Of a stretch of DNA of 64,000 nt, positions 7,807-18,326 are shown piece after piece. The stretch is from NCBI RefSeq assembly GCF_014647875.1, contig NZ_BMQA01000021.1, positions 1-64,000 on the forward strand, in the 5' to 3' direction. The notes under the pieces are model-generated. The model was not told the origin of the DNA. It ran no database searches and was given only the letters and a program-made list of their open reading frames with translations. The translations under genes and the position numbers were made by a program. Positions within the stretch are counted from its first letter, which is position 1. Each line of letters starts with the position of its first letter. The DNA comes from Streptomyces brasiliensis (lineage in GTDB: Bacteria > Actinomycetota > Actinomycetes > Streptomycetales > Streptomycetaceae).

Positions 7807-9231
7807 GTGCTTGCTGCGTTCTCTGGGCTGTCGGCGTCGTCCGGGCGACCCACCCGCGGGCGGGGTACGGCCCGCCTCGCCACCATGACCCTGGTGTCCG
7901 GACTCGTGGCCGCCGGTGTGCTGGCCGGGGCCGGTTCGGCCGCCGCCGACGACACCCCGCAGAGCCTGGGCGGGGCGACCGCGACGATCGGCGGCCTCAA
8001 GACGTACGGCCAGGCCGTCATCCACGGGGACACCGGTGACCAGCGGGTGGCCGCGGGACTGTTCGAGATGTCCGTCGAGGGCGGCGGCACCCTGCAGACG
8101 TACTGCATCGACATACACAACCCCACGCAGAAGGACGCCAGATACCAGGAGACGCCCTGGAGCGGCACCTCGCTGGGCTCCAACAAGGACGCCGGCAAGA
8201 TCCGCTGGATCCTGCAGAACTCCTACCCGCAGGTGAACGACCTCGCGGCCCTCGCACAGCGGGCGGGCGTCGCCGGACTGACCGAGCAGGACGCCGCGGC
8301 CGGCACCCAGGTGGCCATCTGGCGCTACTCGGACGGCGCCGACGTCGACGCCATCGACCCGCAGGCCGAGAAGCTCGCCGACTACCTCGACAAGAGCGCT
8401 CGTGACCTGGCCGAGCCCAGGGCCTCACTGACCCTCGACCCGCCCGCGGTCTCCGGCCACCCCGGCGGGCTGATCGGGCCCGTGACCGTGCACACCAACG
8501 CGGGCGCGGTGATGGTGACGCCGCCGGCCGACGCGGCCACCAGCGGGGTGCGGATCACCGACAAGACCGGAAAGACGGTCACGTCGGCGCGGGACGGCAG
8601 CCGGCTGTACTTCAAGGTCCCCGAGGACGCCACACAGGGTTCGGCCGAGCTGACCGTGCAGGCGTCGACCACCGTGCCGGTCGGCCGGGCCTTCGCCTCC
8701 GAGAGCCGCAGCCAGACCCAGATCCTGGCCGGTTCCAGCGAGTCCACGGTCTCGGCCGCCGCGCGGGCCATGTGGGCTCAGGCGGGTGCGATACCCGCAC
8801 TGTCGGCCCACAAGAACTGTGCCGAAGGCGGGTTGGACATCACCGCCGCCAACTCGGGCGACCAGCCGTTCACTTTCGAGCTGATGGGCGCCGAGCACAC
8901 CATCCCGGCGGGCACCTCGCGAACGGTGACGATCCCGCTGCAGGAGGACCAGGCCTACGACTTCACGATCACCGGGCCGAACGGCTTCACGCAGCGCTTC
9001 ACCGGCGTCCTCGACTGCAAGACCCAGAGCGACGAGGGCGGCCCGTCGACGCAGACGCTCAGCGAGCCCAGCCCGGCCACGGTGGGCGGCACCGCGGGTG
9101 GCACCAACCTCGCGGCCACCGGCGGCACCAGTGCCACTCCGGTGATCGCGGGCGTGGCCATCGGCCTGGTGGTGATCGGCGGCGCGGCGCTGGTCCTGCT
9201 CCGCAAGCGGGAGAACCCGGCGGGCGAGTGA
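7807..9231 (+). CDS. thioester-domain (TQXA) surface protein with LAxTG sorting signal
   Basis: A 474-residue wall-anchored protein. GTG start preceded by GAAGGGG. Residues 1-50 form a long signal peptide ending near SAAADD. A TQXA thioester domain follows: Cys100 in TYCIDIHNP and Gln168 in TQVAIW are the residues that form the internal Cys-Gln thioester in this family, used to attach covalently to host or neighbouring surfaces. Two beta-rich repeats follow. The C-terminus has LAATG (residues 435-439), a membrane span and RKR tail, the signal for a class E sortase. No sortase gene lies nearby. About 285 bases upstream hold no gene. Confidence 0.88.
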   Translation: MLAAFSGLSASSGRPTRGRGTARLATMTLVSGLVAAGVLAGAGSAAADDTPQSLGGATATIGGLKTYGQAVIHGDTGDQRVAAGLFEMSVEGGGTLQTYCIDIHNPTQKDARYQETPWSGTSLGSNKDAGKIRWILQNSYPQVNDLAALAQRAGVAGLTEQDAAAGTQVAIWRYSDGADVDAIDPQAEKLADYLDKSARDLAEPRASLTLDPPAVSGHPGGLIGPVTVHTNAGAVMVTPPADAATSGVRITDKTGKTVTSARDGSRLYFKVPEDATQGSAELTVQASTTVPVGRAFASESRSQTQILAGSSESTVSAAARAMWAQAGAIPALSAHKNCAEGGLDITAANSGDQPFTFELMGAEHTIPAGTSRTVTIPLQEDQAYDFTITGPNGFTQRFTGVLDCKTQSDEGGPSTQTLSEPSPATVGGTAGGTNLAATGGTSATPVIAGVAIGLVVIGGAALVLLRKRENPAGE

Positions 9232-9361
9232 CCCGGGGGAGTCGGCGGTCGTGACCACCGTCGCCGGATTCCGCGGCGCAGCTTCTCCGGCGTGGTCTCT
9301 TCGGCGCGGTGTCTCCGGTGGGCAACACAACCACTGGGCCCTCCCAAGAGTCGTACGCGGC

Positions 9362-9877
9362 ATGATCACCATGCGCGCACGGCACGCCCTCGGCGCCCCC
9401 ACGCTCGTCGTGGCCCTGGCGGCATTCCTGCTCTCCTGCTCCGGCAGCCCGGGCAGCACGTCGAGCGACGGGCAGTCGCCGGCCGGCGACGTCCGCGCGA
9501 CGACGTCGGCCTCCGCGACCGAGGAGCCGCCCGCCCCGGGTACGGCGGAATCGGTTCCGAGCCCCGCGCCCGAGAAGGTCCGGGACGCGTTCGCCGGGCT
9601 TCAGGCCACGTACAACGACGGGTGCACGACCCCGGGGAACTGTGAGTACTTCCTGGGACGGCTGATCGATGAACTCACCCGCCTGGAACGGGCGATGCGC
9701 GCCGACCCTCAGGGCCCGGGCCACTTCAAGGAACCCCTCGAGTGGATCACGGACCTCCGGGCCGAACTGGGTGACGACACCTCCTTCGAGAACCTCAAGA
9801 AGCACCAGGCCGGGCTCACCGGTACGCGCGACAAGATCAACGCCTGGATGCAGGGCCATCCGGAGGACTACCGATGA
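9362..9877 (+). CDS. putative lipoprotein
   Basis: A 171-residue protein of unknown function. The N-terminal hydrophobic segment ends in a lipobox-like LLSCSG (Cys near residue 25), followed by a Ser/Thr/Pro-rich linker to about residue 75. The remainder is charged and mostly helical, with two Cys in CTTPGNC. Two in-frame ATGs are close together (9362, 9371); the first is given. It follows the sortase-substrate gene on the same strand after about 130 bases and may share its envelope setting, but no functional link is shown. Confidence 0.75.
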   Translation: MITMRARHALGAPTLVVALAAFLLSCSGSPGSTSSDGQSPAGDVRATTSASATEEPPAPGTAESVPSPAPEKVRDAFAGLQATYNDGCTTPGNCEYFLGRLIDELTRLERAMRADPQGPGHFKEPLEWITDLRAELGDDTSFENLKKHQAGLTGTRDKINAWMQGHPEDYR

Positions 9878-10002
9878 GACCAGGACTGCCGATGAGACGA
9901 GGGACTCGCCGAAGAAGGTCGCTCTGACGGCCCAGCGCGCGAGTGGTGCCTCCGAGGTCTAGAAAGGAGGGAGGGGGCGGTCGCCGGAGGGAGTGACCTG
10001 CG

Positions 10003-10212
10003 ATGCAGATCGTGGTGGACCTCGCCCGCTGTCAGGGCTACGCGCAGTGCGTGTTCCTTGCGCCCCAGGCGTTCGAACTGCACGGCGAGGAGGCCTTGCT
10101 GTGCCACCCGGCTGTACCGGACGAACAACGCGAACGCGTGCGTCAGGCCGCGGCGGCGTGTCCGGTCCAGGCCATCTTGCTGGGCGAGGCGGTGAGCCGC
10201 GGTGCCCGGTGA
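10003..10212 (+). CDS. [3Fe-4S]-type ferredoxin of a P450 system
   Basis: A 69-residue ferredoxin carrying electrons from the reductase to the cytochrome P450. The cluster motif is C10-x2-Y13-x2-C16 with C53-Pro; tyrosine replaces the fourth cysteine of a [4Fe-4S] motif, so a [3Fe-4S] cluster is expected. Such variant motifs are typical of actinobacterial and mycobacterial P450 partners. It overlaps the reductase gene by 11 bases, so the two are translationally coupled. Downstream P450 is 34 bases after the reductase. Confidence 0.93.
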   Translation: MQIVVDLARCQGYAQCVFLAPQAFELHGEEALLCHPAVPDEQRERVRQAAAACPVQAILLGEAVSRGAR

Positions 10213-11569
10213 TCTCAAGGAGGGCCGCATCGTCGTCGTAGGCGCCTCACTGACCGGGCTGCGAGCCGCCGAGAAGCTGCGCGAGGAGGGCTTCACCGGC
10301 TCCCTGACCATCGTCGGGGACGAGCCCCATCCGCCGTACGACCGTCCGCCGCTGTCCAAGCAGGTGCTGTTCGGCGAGGTGCCGGCGAACGCCACCGCGC
10401 TGCCGATGCGCCGTGACCCGGAGGCCGAGTGGCGGCTGGGGGTGCGTGCCACCGGACTGGACACGGTCGGGAAGCGGGTGCTGCTGGCCGACGGGGAGCC
10501 GGTGCCGTACGACCGGGTGCTGATCGCCACCGGCACGCGGGCGCGGCCGTGGCCGAATGCGCAGGAGGCCGCCCTGGACGGGGTGCTGACTCTGCGCACG
10601 TGTGACGACGCGGCGCTCCTGGCCGAGCGGCTGGCCGCCGGGCCGCGCCGGGTACTGGTGATCGGCGGGGGCTTCACCGGCTCGGAGATCGCCTCGGCCT
10701 GCCGGGAACGCGGCCTGGACGTCACGGTCGCCGAACGTGGGCCCGCACCGCTGGTGGGCGCGCTCGGCGGGACGCTGGCGAAGCTCGCCGCCGCCATGCA
10801 TCGCAACCATGGCGTCGACCTGCGCTGCGAGGTCACGGTCACCGCGCTGCGCGGCCACGGCCACTTCACCGGCGCGGAGCTCTCCGACGGCAGCCGGGTC
10901 GACGCGGACGTGTGCGTCGTCGCGATGGGGGCGGTCCGCAACGTCGAGTGGCTGGCCGAGTCCGGGCTGGCCGCCGGACCTCGGGGGATCGCCTGCGACG
11001 CCGGATGCCGTGCGTTCAACATGTACGGGATCGTCACCGACGACGTCTTCGTGGCCGGTGACGTCTCGCGCTTCCCTCACCCGCTGTTCGACTACCAACT
11101 GCTGTCGCTCGAGCACTGGCACAACGCGGTGGAGCAGGCCGAGGTGGCCGCGCACAACATGATCCATCCGGAACCGCTGCGGCGCCCGCACCTCGCGGTC
11201 CCGGCGTTCTGGTCGAGCCAGTTCGGGCTCAACATCAAGTCCGTGGGCGTCCCGACCTTCTCCGACCACGTGGTCATCGCGCAGGGCTCGCTGGAGGCGC
11301 GCCGCCTCGCGGTGGTCTACGGCTACCGGGGCCGGGTGACCGCCGCGGTCACCGTCGACATGGCCAAGTCGCTGGAGTACTACCAGGACCTGATCGAGAC
11401 GGCAGCCCAATTCCCGCCCGTGGCCGGTGCCTCCGACCGCCCGCCGGCGGCCGAAGTCCCGATCCCCTCCGACGTACCGGATCCGAGCGTGCTCTACCAC
11501 GGCCCCACCGTCGCACTCACCGGTCATCTGCCGGACCGCCGTCTGGCCATGATGCGGCCCGCCGTGTGA
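10202..11569 (+). CDS. FAD-dependent NAD(P)H:ferredoxin reductase
   Basis: A 455-residue pyridine-nucleotide-disulfide-type oxidoreductase (putidaredoxin-reductase class). GTG start inside the end of the ferredoxin gene. FAD-binding N-terminus IVVVGASLTGLRAAEKL, NAD(P)-binding VLVIGGGFTGSEIA near residue 160, and the second FAD motif DVFVAGDVSRFP near residue 285. It would take electrons from NAD(P)H to the overlapping ferredoxin. The GASLTG variant replaces the more usual GxGxxG in the FAD site, as seen in other actinobacterial members. Confidence 0.93.
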   Translation: MPGDLKEGRIVVVGASLTGLRAAEKLREEGFTGSLTIVGDEPHPPYDRPPLSKQVLFGEVPANATALPMRRDPEAEWRLGVRATGLDTVGKRVLLADGEPVPYDRVLIATGTRARPWPNAQEAALDGVLTLRTCDDAALLAERLAAGPRRVLVIGGGFTGSEIASACRERGLDVTVAERGPAPLVGALGGTLAKLAAAMHRNHGVDLRCEVTVTALRGHGHFTGAELSDGSRVDADVCVVAMGAVRNVEWLAESGLAAGPRGIACDAGCRAFNMYGIVTDDVFVAGDVSRFPHPLFDYQLLSLEHWHNAVEQAEVAAHNMIHPEPLRRPHLAVPAFWSSQFGLNIKSVGVPTFSDHVVIAQGSLEARRLAVVYGYRGRVTAAVTVDMAKSLEYYQDLIETAAQFPPVAGASDRPPAAEVPIPSDVPDPSVLYHGPTVALTGHLPDRRLAMMRPAV

Positions 11570-11603
11570 CCGACCGCCCCGCCTGTCCACGAGGAGTCCC
11601 GCC

Positions 11604-12809
11604 ATGACCGCCGACACCCTGCTGGAGCGGATCACCGACTACGCCAGCCGCCCCGACCCCTGGCCGCTGTACGCGGAGCTGCGGGAGGCGGGTCCCGTGG
11701 TGCCGCAGGCGGACGGCAGCCACTTGGTCGGCACGTACCACGAGATCGTCGCCCTGCTCCACAACCCGAGGATCAGCGCGGACCCGCGCAGCAGCAGCCG
11801 TACGACCACCGAGTCCGCCGAGGCACTGACGCCGCCGTTCCTACGGCAGGACGACCCGGAGCACCACAGACTGCGCACGCTCGCCATGCGACCGTTCGGC
11901 CCGCCGCACACCCCCGGCAGGATCGACGCCATGCGCGGCGAGATCAGCCGGATCACGGAGGACCTGATCTCCTCGCTCCGGGACCGCGACCAGATCGACA
12001 TCGTCGACGACGTCGCCTACCCCCTCCCGGTCACCGTCATCTGCCGGCTGCTCGGTGTACCGCGCGAGGACGAGCCGATGTTCCGGGAGTGGACCGACGT
12101 ACTCGTCGCGTCCGCCGACATCGGGCCCGGACAGGACACCGCCCAGCGGGACGAGGCGATGGGACAGGCCCGGCAGGAGATGGGCCAGTACCTGGTGAAC
12201 CTCGCCGAGCAGCGCCGTGGCCGCCCGACCGACGACCTGCTCTCCGCCTTCGTCAACGAACCCGACCCCGCCCTGCGCCTCGGCGACGCACTGGCGGAGA
12301 CCGCCATCCTCCTGCTCATCGCCGGACACGAGACCACGGTCAACCTGATCACCAACGGCGTCCTCACCCTGCTGCGCCAACCCGACCAGCTGGACCATTT
12401 GCGCCGCGACCCGGACCTCATGCCGCGAGCGGTGGAGGAACTCCTCCGTTACGAGCCCCCGGTCCACATGAGGGAACGCATCCCTCTCGCCGACGTGAAC
12501 TTCGCGGGCACCATCCTCCCGCAGGGCTCGTCGGTGATCCTCGCGCTGGCATCGGGCAGCCGCGACCCCAAACGCTTCCACGAGCCCGACCGCTTCGACC
12601 CCGCCCGCCCGGACAACGAACACCTCGGCTTCGGCAGCGGCGTCCACCTCTGCTACGGCGCCCCACTGGCCCGCATCGAGGCCCAGACAGCCCTCGGCGC
12701 CCTGCTCCCCCACCTCGCCACTGCAACCCTGACCCAGGACCCACCGCCGTACCGAACGAACGCGATGCTCCGCGGCCCGCGCCATCTCACGCTCCGACTC
12801 CGAACGTGA
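11604..12809 (+). CDS. cytochrome P450
   Basis: A 401-residue bacterial class I P450. The I-helix oxygen-binding motif is AGHETT (near residue 238), the ExxR motif is in EELLRYEP, and the heme-ligand loop is FGSGVHLCYGAPLAR with the axial Cys. ATG with GAGGAG about 10 bases upstream. With the ferredoxin and reductase genes it forms a self-sufficient three-gene operon, which is uncommon because most Streptomyces P450s are not next to a reductase. The substrate cannot be deduced; no biosynthetic cluster surrounds it, so a stand-alone oxidation is likely. Confidence 0.95.
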   Translation: MTADTLLERITDYASRPDPWPLYAELREAGPVVPQADGSHLVGTYHEIVALLHNPRISADPRSSSRTTTESAEALTPPFLRQDDPEHHRLRTLAMRPFGPPHTPGRIDAMRGEISRITEDLISSLRDRDQIDIVDDVAYPLPVTVICRLLGVPREDEPMFREWTDVLVASADIGPGQDTAQRDEAMGQARQEMGQYLVNLAEQRRGRPTDDLLSAFVNEPDPALRLGDALAETAILLLIAGHETTVNLITNGVLTLLRQPDQLDHLRRDPDLMPRAVEELLRYEPPVHMRERIPLADVNFAGTILPQGSSVILALASGSRDPKRFHEPDRFDPARPDNEHLGFGSGVHLCYGAPLARIEAQTALGALLPHLATATLTQDPPPYRTNAMLRGPRHLTLRLRT

Positions 12810-12924
12810 GCCGTGTGCCGGGGGAGGGAACCAAGTGAAGCCGCTCTGATCAGCGCCCGCCCCGGGGCCCCACGCCGATGCCCGGAACCCCGGAGCTGCG
12901 TCGGCCTCCTCAGCCCGAAATGCC

Positions 12925-13362
12925 TCAGCTGTCGAACGCGAAACGGTAGACCGTCGACTGCCGGGCCTGAAAGCCGAGACGTTCATACAGCCGATTCGCC
13001 GCCACGCGCTCAGGTCGAGAGGTCAGATCAACCGTCCGGGCACCCTCTTCGCGGGCGATCCGCAGGGCTTCCTGGGTGAGCAGGGCGGCGATTCCCTTGC
13101 CTCGCGCCGCGCTGTCGACGACGACGTCTTCGACGCGGGCCCGCAGGCCGGACGGCAACGGAAACAGCACCAGCGTCAGAGTACCGACGATCCCGTCGGG
13201 TGTCCGGGCGACAAGAACCCTGTTCGCGTCACACGTCACGATCCGGTCGACCACGTCGTGGTCGAGGGGCTTGGCGCTCGAAGACAGTTGCGGCAGCAGC
13301 CGACTGAAGGCGTCATGAAGTTCTTGACTCGTGTCCCGGATGATCTCTACGCGGACGTCCAT
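12925..13362 (-). CDS. GNAT-family N-acetyltransferase
   Basis: A 145-residue GNAT acetyltransferase. The acetyl-CoA loop is ARGKGIAALL (near residue 88) and the C-terminal motif B is AANRLYERLGFQ. The target is unknown; small stand-alone GNATs may modify small molecules, peptides or proteins. It converges with the P450 gene and runs in the same direction as the regulator further right, with the end of that gene about 70 bases away. Confidence 0.88.
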   Translation of the reverse strand: MDVRVEIIRDTSQELHDAFSRLLPQLSSSAKPLDHDVVDRIVTCDANRVLVARTPDGIVGTLTLVLFPLPSGLRARVEDVVVDSAARGKGIAALLTQEALRIAREEGARTVDLTSRPERVAANRLYERLGFQARQSTVYRFAFDS

Positions 13363-13429
13363 GCCGCGAGCCTATCCATCGTCCGTACAGTGACGCGCTC
13401 CACCGAGGGCCTCGGGCAGTCCAGCCCGG

Positions 13430-14896
13430 TCACGCAACCGATGCCAGGACGGAGGCGACGGGAACTGGTGGGGCCGGCTGCTCGGCCCAGACGATCTTCC
13501 CGGTGGGGGTGAAGCGGGTTCCCCACCGCTCGGCGAACTGGGCGACGAGGAAGATTCCGCGACCGCCTTCGTCCGTATCCGCTGCGTAGCGCAGGTGTGG
13601 GGCGGTGCTGCTGCCGTCGCTGACCTCCACCACCAGGTTGGTGTCGCGCAGAAGGCGGAGGCGGACAGGGGGTGCGCCGTAGCGGATGGCGTTGGTGACC
13701 AGCTCGCTGAGGATCAGTTCGGTGGTGAAGGCCGTCTCCTCCAGGCCCCAGCCGACCAGCCTGGCGGACACCTCGGCGCGCAGGGCGGGCACCGCGGCGG
13801 GAAGGCTCGGGATGTTCCATTCGGCGATACGGTCACGCGGAAATGCGTGGGTGCGGGCGACAAGGAGAGCGACGTCATCGACTGGACGGGCGGGTAGCAC
13901 CGCCTCCAGGATCGTCTCGCACGTCTCCTCCGGGTCGGTCCCCGCGCCGGAGAGCGCGTTGCACAGCAGCTTCATGCCGGCCCCGATGTCGCGGTGCCGG
14001 TCCTCGATGAGCCCGTCGGTGTAGAGCACGAGCTGCGTGTCCTCCGGCAGCTGCCGCTCGTCGGCCTGAAAGCGCAGCCCGCCTATACCGAGCGGGGGGC
14101 CTTCGGGCAGGTCGAGAATCTCCACGCGGCCGTCCGGATGGACGATGGCGGGCGGAAAGTGACCTGCTCTCGCCATCGCGCAGCTGGAGGAGACCGGGTC
14201 GTAGATCGCATACAGGCACGTAGCCGCGATCGTCCCGTCCTCGTTGGCGCCCGCCTCCGCATCCATCTGAACAACCACGTCGTCAAGGCGGGCCAGCAGC
14301 TCGTCGGGCGGCAGGTCGAGGGTGGAGAAATTGCGGACCGCGGTGCGCAGCCGGCCCATGGTGACCGCAGAGCGCAGGCCATGGCCGACCACGTCCCCGA
14401 CCACCAGAGCGGTGCGGAAGCCCGGGAGAGGGATCACGTCGAACCAGTCCCCGCCGACCTCGGCCTCGGCGGGCACGTACCGGCACGCCGCCCGGACGGC
14501 GTGGGTGTCCGGCAGCTCACGGGGCAGCAGGCTGCGCTGCAGTGTGGTGGCGATGGCGCGCTCGCGGTTGTAGCGGCGAGACAGCTGAGAGACCGCAAGG
14601 CCGAGGACGAGCAGCAGCCCGGCGGTGACAATGTCGTCCACGTTGCGTATCTGGGTGAAACTTTCGTACGGAGTGGTGAAGAAGAAGACGAACCACAAGG
14701 CGGCGGACAGGGCCGTGAGGACCGCGGCCCAACGGAATCCGAGAGCGGCCACCGCCGCGACGACCAACATCAGGATCAGGGCCACGTTGGTGTGGGACAG
14801 GGCGTCCCGGAGGGGCAGCAGGAGCGCGCAGACCGCGAGCGGGCCTGCCACTGCCGCAAGGAGCGCGGCCAGCCCCTTAACCAGATCACGAGGCAT
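13430..14896 (-). CDS. membrane PP2C (SpoIIE) phosphatase with HATPase_c anti-sigma-type kinase domain
   Basis: A 488-residue regulator. Residues 1-110 hold four hydrophobic spans (DUF4118-like sensor), followed by a short coiled coil. The SpoIIE PP2C domain spans about 130-350 (ATTLQRSLLP, GGDWFDVIPL, VVGDVVGHGL, LVLYTDGLIE). A HATPase_c domain of the RsbW type occupies the C-terminus (ELVTNAIRYG, GGRGIFLVAQ). Such proteins control anti-anti-sigma phosphorylation in partner-switching stress pathways. I chose ATG 14896, with GGGAGG six bases upstream, over an earlier in-frame start at 14932. No anti-sigma antagonist is adjacent, so the partners are elsewhere. Confidence 0.9.
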   Translation of the reverse strand: MPRDLVKGLAALLAAVAGPLAVCALLLPLRDALSHTNVALILMLVVAAVAALGFRWAAVLTALSAALWFVFFFTTPYESFTQIRNVDDIVTAGLLLVLGLAVSQLSRRYNRERAIATTLQRSLLPRELPDTHAVRAACRYVPAEAEVGGDWFDVIPLPGFRTALVVGDVVGHGLRSAVTMGRLRTAVRNFSTLDLPPDELLARLDDVVVQMDAEAGANEDGTIAATCLYAIYDPVSSSCAMARAGHFPPAIVHPDGRVEILDLPEGPPLGIGGLRFQADERQLPEDTQLVLYTDGLIEDRHRDIGAGMKLLCNALSGAGTDPEETCETILEAVLPARPVDDVALLVARTHAFPRDRIAEWNIPSLPAAVPALRAEVSARLVGWGLEETAFTTELILSELVTNAIRYGAPPVRLRLLRDTNLVVEVSDGSSTAPHLRYAADTDEGGRGIFLVAQFAERWGTRFTPTGKIVWAEQPAPPVPVASVLASVA

Positions 14897-15244
14897 GCCA
14901 CACCTCCCTGTCTCCGGTCTAGCAGGGCTCACGTGGCGCTGCCAGTCGATACGGGTCTGGCCGGAACCTCACCGGGACGAGGCCTCGACAGTGTCCGCGA
15001 CCTGCAGAGAGACGTGGACATGGCAGTTCGACCAACTCCTGCCGGGTCCGCCTGCGCGGCCCACCAGCCCCTCCCGGGCGTGGACCGGTCAGCCGCGTGC
15101 CCGTCGCGTGCCCGGTCCGGCGGGACGCAGCGGGGACTCACGGGGAACAGCGGCGCCGATCGCGCTCAGGCCCAGGTCCCGGGGCATTGAGACTCCGCCG
15201 ACCGCGTGGCTGTGTGCGAGCCGCAGCCGTCACCAGCGAATCAT

Positions 15245-15317
15245 CAGGTCAGCGGCCTTCGGCCATACGGGTTTCCGTCCAGGGCCGGCGGTCGGGCACG
15301 ATGGGGTGTTACTTGCC
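15245..15317 (+). repeat. first copy of a duplicated ~72-bp promoter-like segment
   Basis: Matches 16550-16621 at roughly nine of ten positions, in direct orientation and 1.3 kb apart. The other copy lies immediately before the ettA start. This copy has no recognisable gene after it. The surrounding 14897-15452 holds no supportable gene. Confidence 0.75.
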
Positions 15318-15452
15318 GCGAGAGGGCATGAAACAGCCCCTCACCAGCCTGGTACTCGCCAGAGCGGGGTTGCGGGGTCGGCGTGTTGGATGCGGTCAGC
15401 AGCGAGCCCTGCGGCCTGCGCCGCTGATCCCCGCACGGATCGAGCAGTGCCC

Positions 15453-15860
15453 TCAGCCCAGGGGGTACTTCGATATGGATATCGAGGTGCCTGATCCGGT
15501 TGGACTGGCCTGGACGGTTACTCCTTCCTTGCCCCGTTTGGCGACAATGTTGGCACTGAACTGACCTTGATACTTGGAAACCGTCTTCCAGCCCTCCCGG
15601 GCCAGAGTGTCCACGTAGAAGGAACCCACCTTGCTGACCGAGTCACCGGAATGCAGCACCGTCGTCCCGTCGGTGCGGCTGGTCACCGTGGCGCCCGGGT
15701 ATGTGGGTATCGACCCTGAAGGCGTCTGGGGCGATGTCGCCGGCGGTGAGGTGGGGGTGGGGGTTGCCGGCGCGGGGTTGGAGTTGTCGGCACACGCGCC
15801 GAGTGTCATGAGAACTGCGGTGACACCCGCTGCTGCGATGCTCAAAATCTTCCGTCTCAC
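15453..15860 (-). CDS. small lipoprotein
   Basis: A 135-residue secreted lipoprotein of unknown function. GTG 15860 is preceded by AGGAGG at ideal spacing, so earlier in-frame starts are rejected. Signal peptide with lipobox TLGAC (Cys near residue 24), a Pro/Thr-rich linker, then a compact C-terminal domain of about 80 residues (YPGATVTSR, VGSFYVDTLAREGWKTV, TVQASPTG) resembling small secreted beta-alpha domains that contain a tail like 'YxxxLxxxGW'. A perfect 20-bp hairpin lies 67 bases upstream of the start. It is bounded by the two copies of the duplicated segment. Confidence 0.8.
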   Translation of the reverse strand: MRRKILSIAAAGVTAVLMTLGACADNSNPAPATPTPTSPPATSPQTPSGSIPTYPGATVTSRTDGTTVLHSGDSVSKVGSFYVDTLAREGWKTVSKYQGQFSANIVAKRGKEGVTVQASPTGSGTSISISKYPLG

Positions 15861-15926
15861 GGCGCCTCCTGTATGCCTGCCGCATACTTGCCGGCCCCGG
15901 AACCCCATCCTCCAGTCCCATCATCC

Positions 15927-15975
15927 CCGGCCCCTGCTCCAAGGCAACCGGGCGGTGCCTTGGAGCAGGGGCCGG
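15927..15975. terminator. perfect 20-bp stem-loop upstream of the lipoprotein gene
   Basis: Arms 15927-15946 and 15956-15975 pair without mismatch around a 9-base loop. No T-tract on either side. It probably insulates the lipoprotein gene from minus-strand readthrough, but the minus-strand gene it would have served is no longer recognisable between it and ettA. Confidence 0.75.
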
Positions 15976-16549
15976 AGCGCCTGTGCGCGGCCGCACTCGC
16001 CCGACGCTCCGCCGGCCGACGAAGACCTTGATTCAGCGATGCCTGCTGACATCCATGACTGACTGTGACGTCGGTGCACAGCCCCGGTGCCGGCAACCCG
16101 TCGAGCCCTGAACGTCCTGGACGGAGGTGCGCCAGACCACCCACAGATCGAACTCCTCAAGCGGGTGCCGCGCCTGCCTTCGGCGTCGGATGTACCAACC
16201 CGCCACCAGCGACTTCCAAGCGCTTGGCCGTTCGGCGCATGCCGCGGGTCCGAGCAGTCATGATCCTGGCCCACAGGCCCCAGGACGCCGCCGGCCGAGG
16301 CGGTTCGGCGGTGCCGAACGCCGTGGCGCTGGCTGAGATCACGGCCATGCCGCGCGGGACGGAGTTGCCCGCCATGGGCGCCCACGTGGTGGGTGAAGTG
16401 ATTGATCATGCTCACCGCAACCATCTGGTGAAGGTTCGGCTGCCTGGTTGATCACTCCCGGGCCGTCTCCGGGCCGTGCGAGGGCGCCCGAGGGCACTCG
16501 ACGGCGACCGACAGTGACCGGAAAGCTGCAACCGCCAGCGGTGAAAGCG
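15976..16549. other. probable decayed sequence without a supportable gene
   Basis: Open frames of 70-167 codons exist on both strands but disagree with each other, lack ribosome sites and show no recognisable domain. A plus-strand frame ending at 16451 has a slightly protein-like tail. The stretch lies between a terminator and the ettA promoter copy, consistent with remains of a lost gene. Confidence 0.4.
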
Positions 16550-16621
16550 CAGGTCAGCGGCCCTCGGCCAGACGGGTTTCCGTCCAGGGCTGGCGGTCAG
16601 GCAAGATGGGGTGTATCTGCC
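16550..16621 (+). promoter_or_regulatory. second copy of the duplicated segment, at the ettA promoter position
   Basis: This copy ends 34 bases before the ettA TTG start. The most conserved core is around 16572-16612, which probably contains the ettA promoter (AAGATG near 16603 could be a -10-like element). Its near-copy is at 15245-15317. Confidence 0.5.
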
Positions 16622-16655
16622 CACTGCCTGATTTCAAGCTGCCGGACGGTTTCTC

Positions 16656-18320
<1,665 letters not shown>

Positions 18321-18326
18321 TCGGTC

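Noticed and set aside
16065..16451. 128-codon plus-strand frame before ettA
   Set aside because: Only its last 40 residues look protein-like; no start signal or homologue that I recognise.
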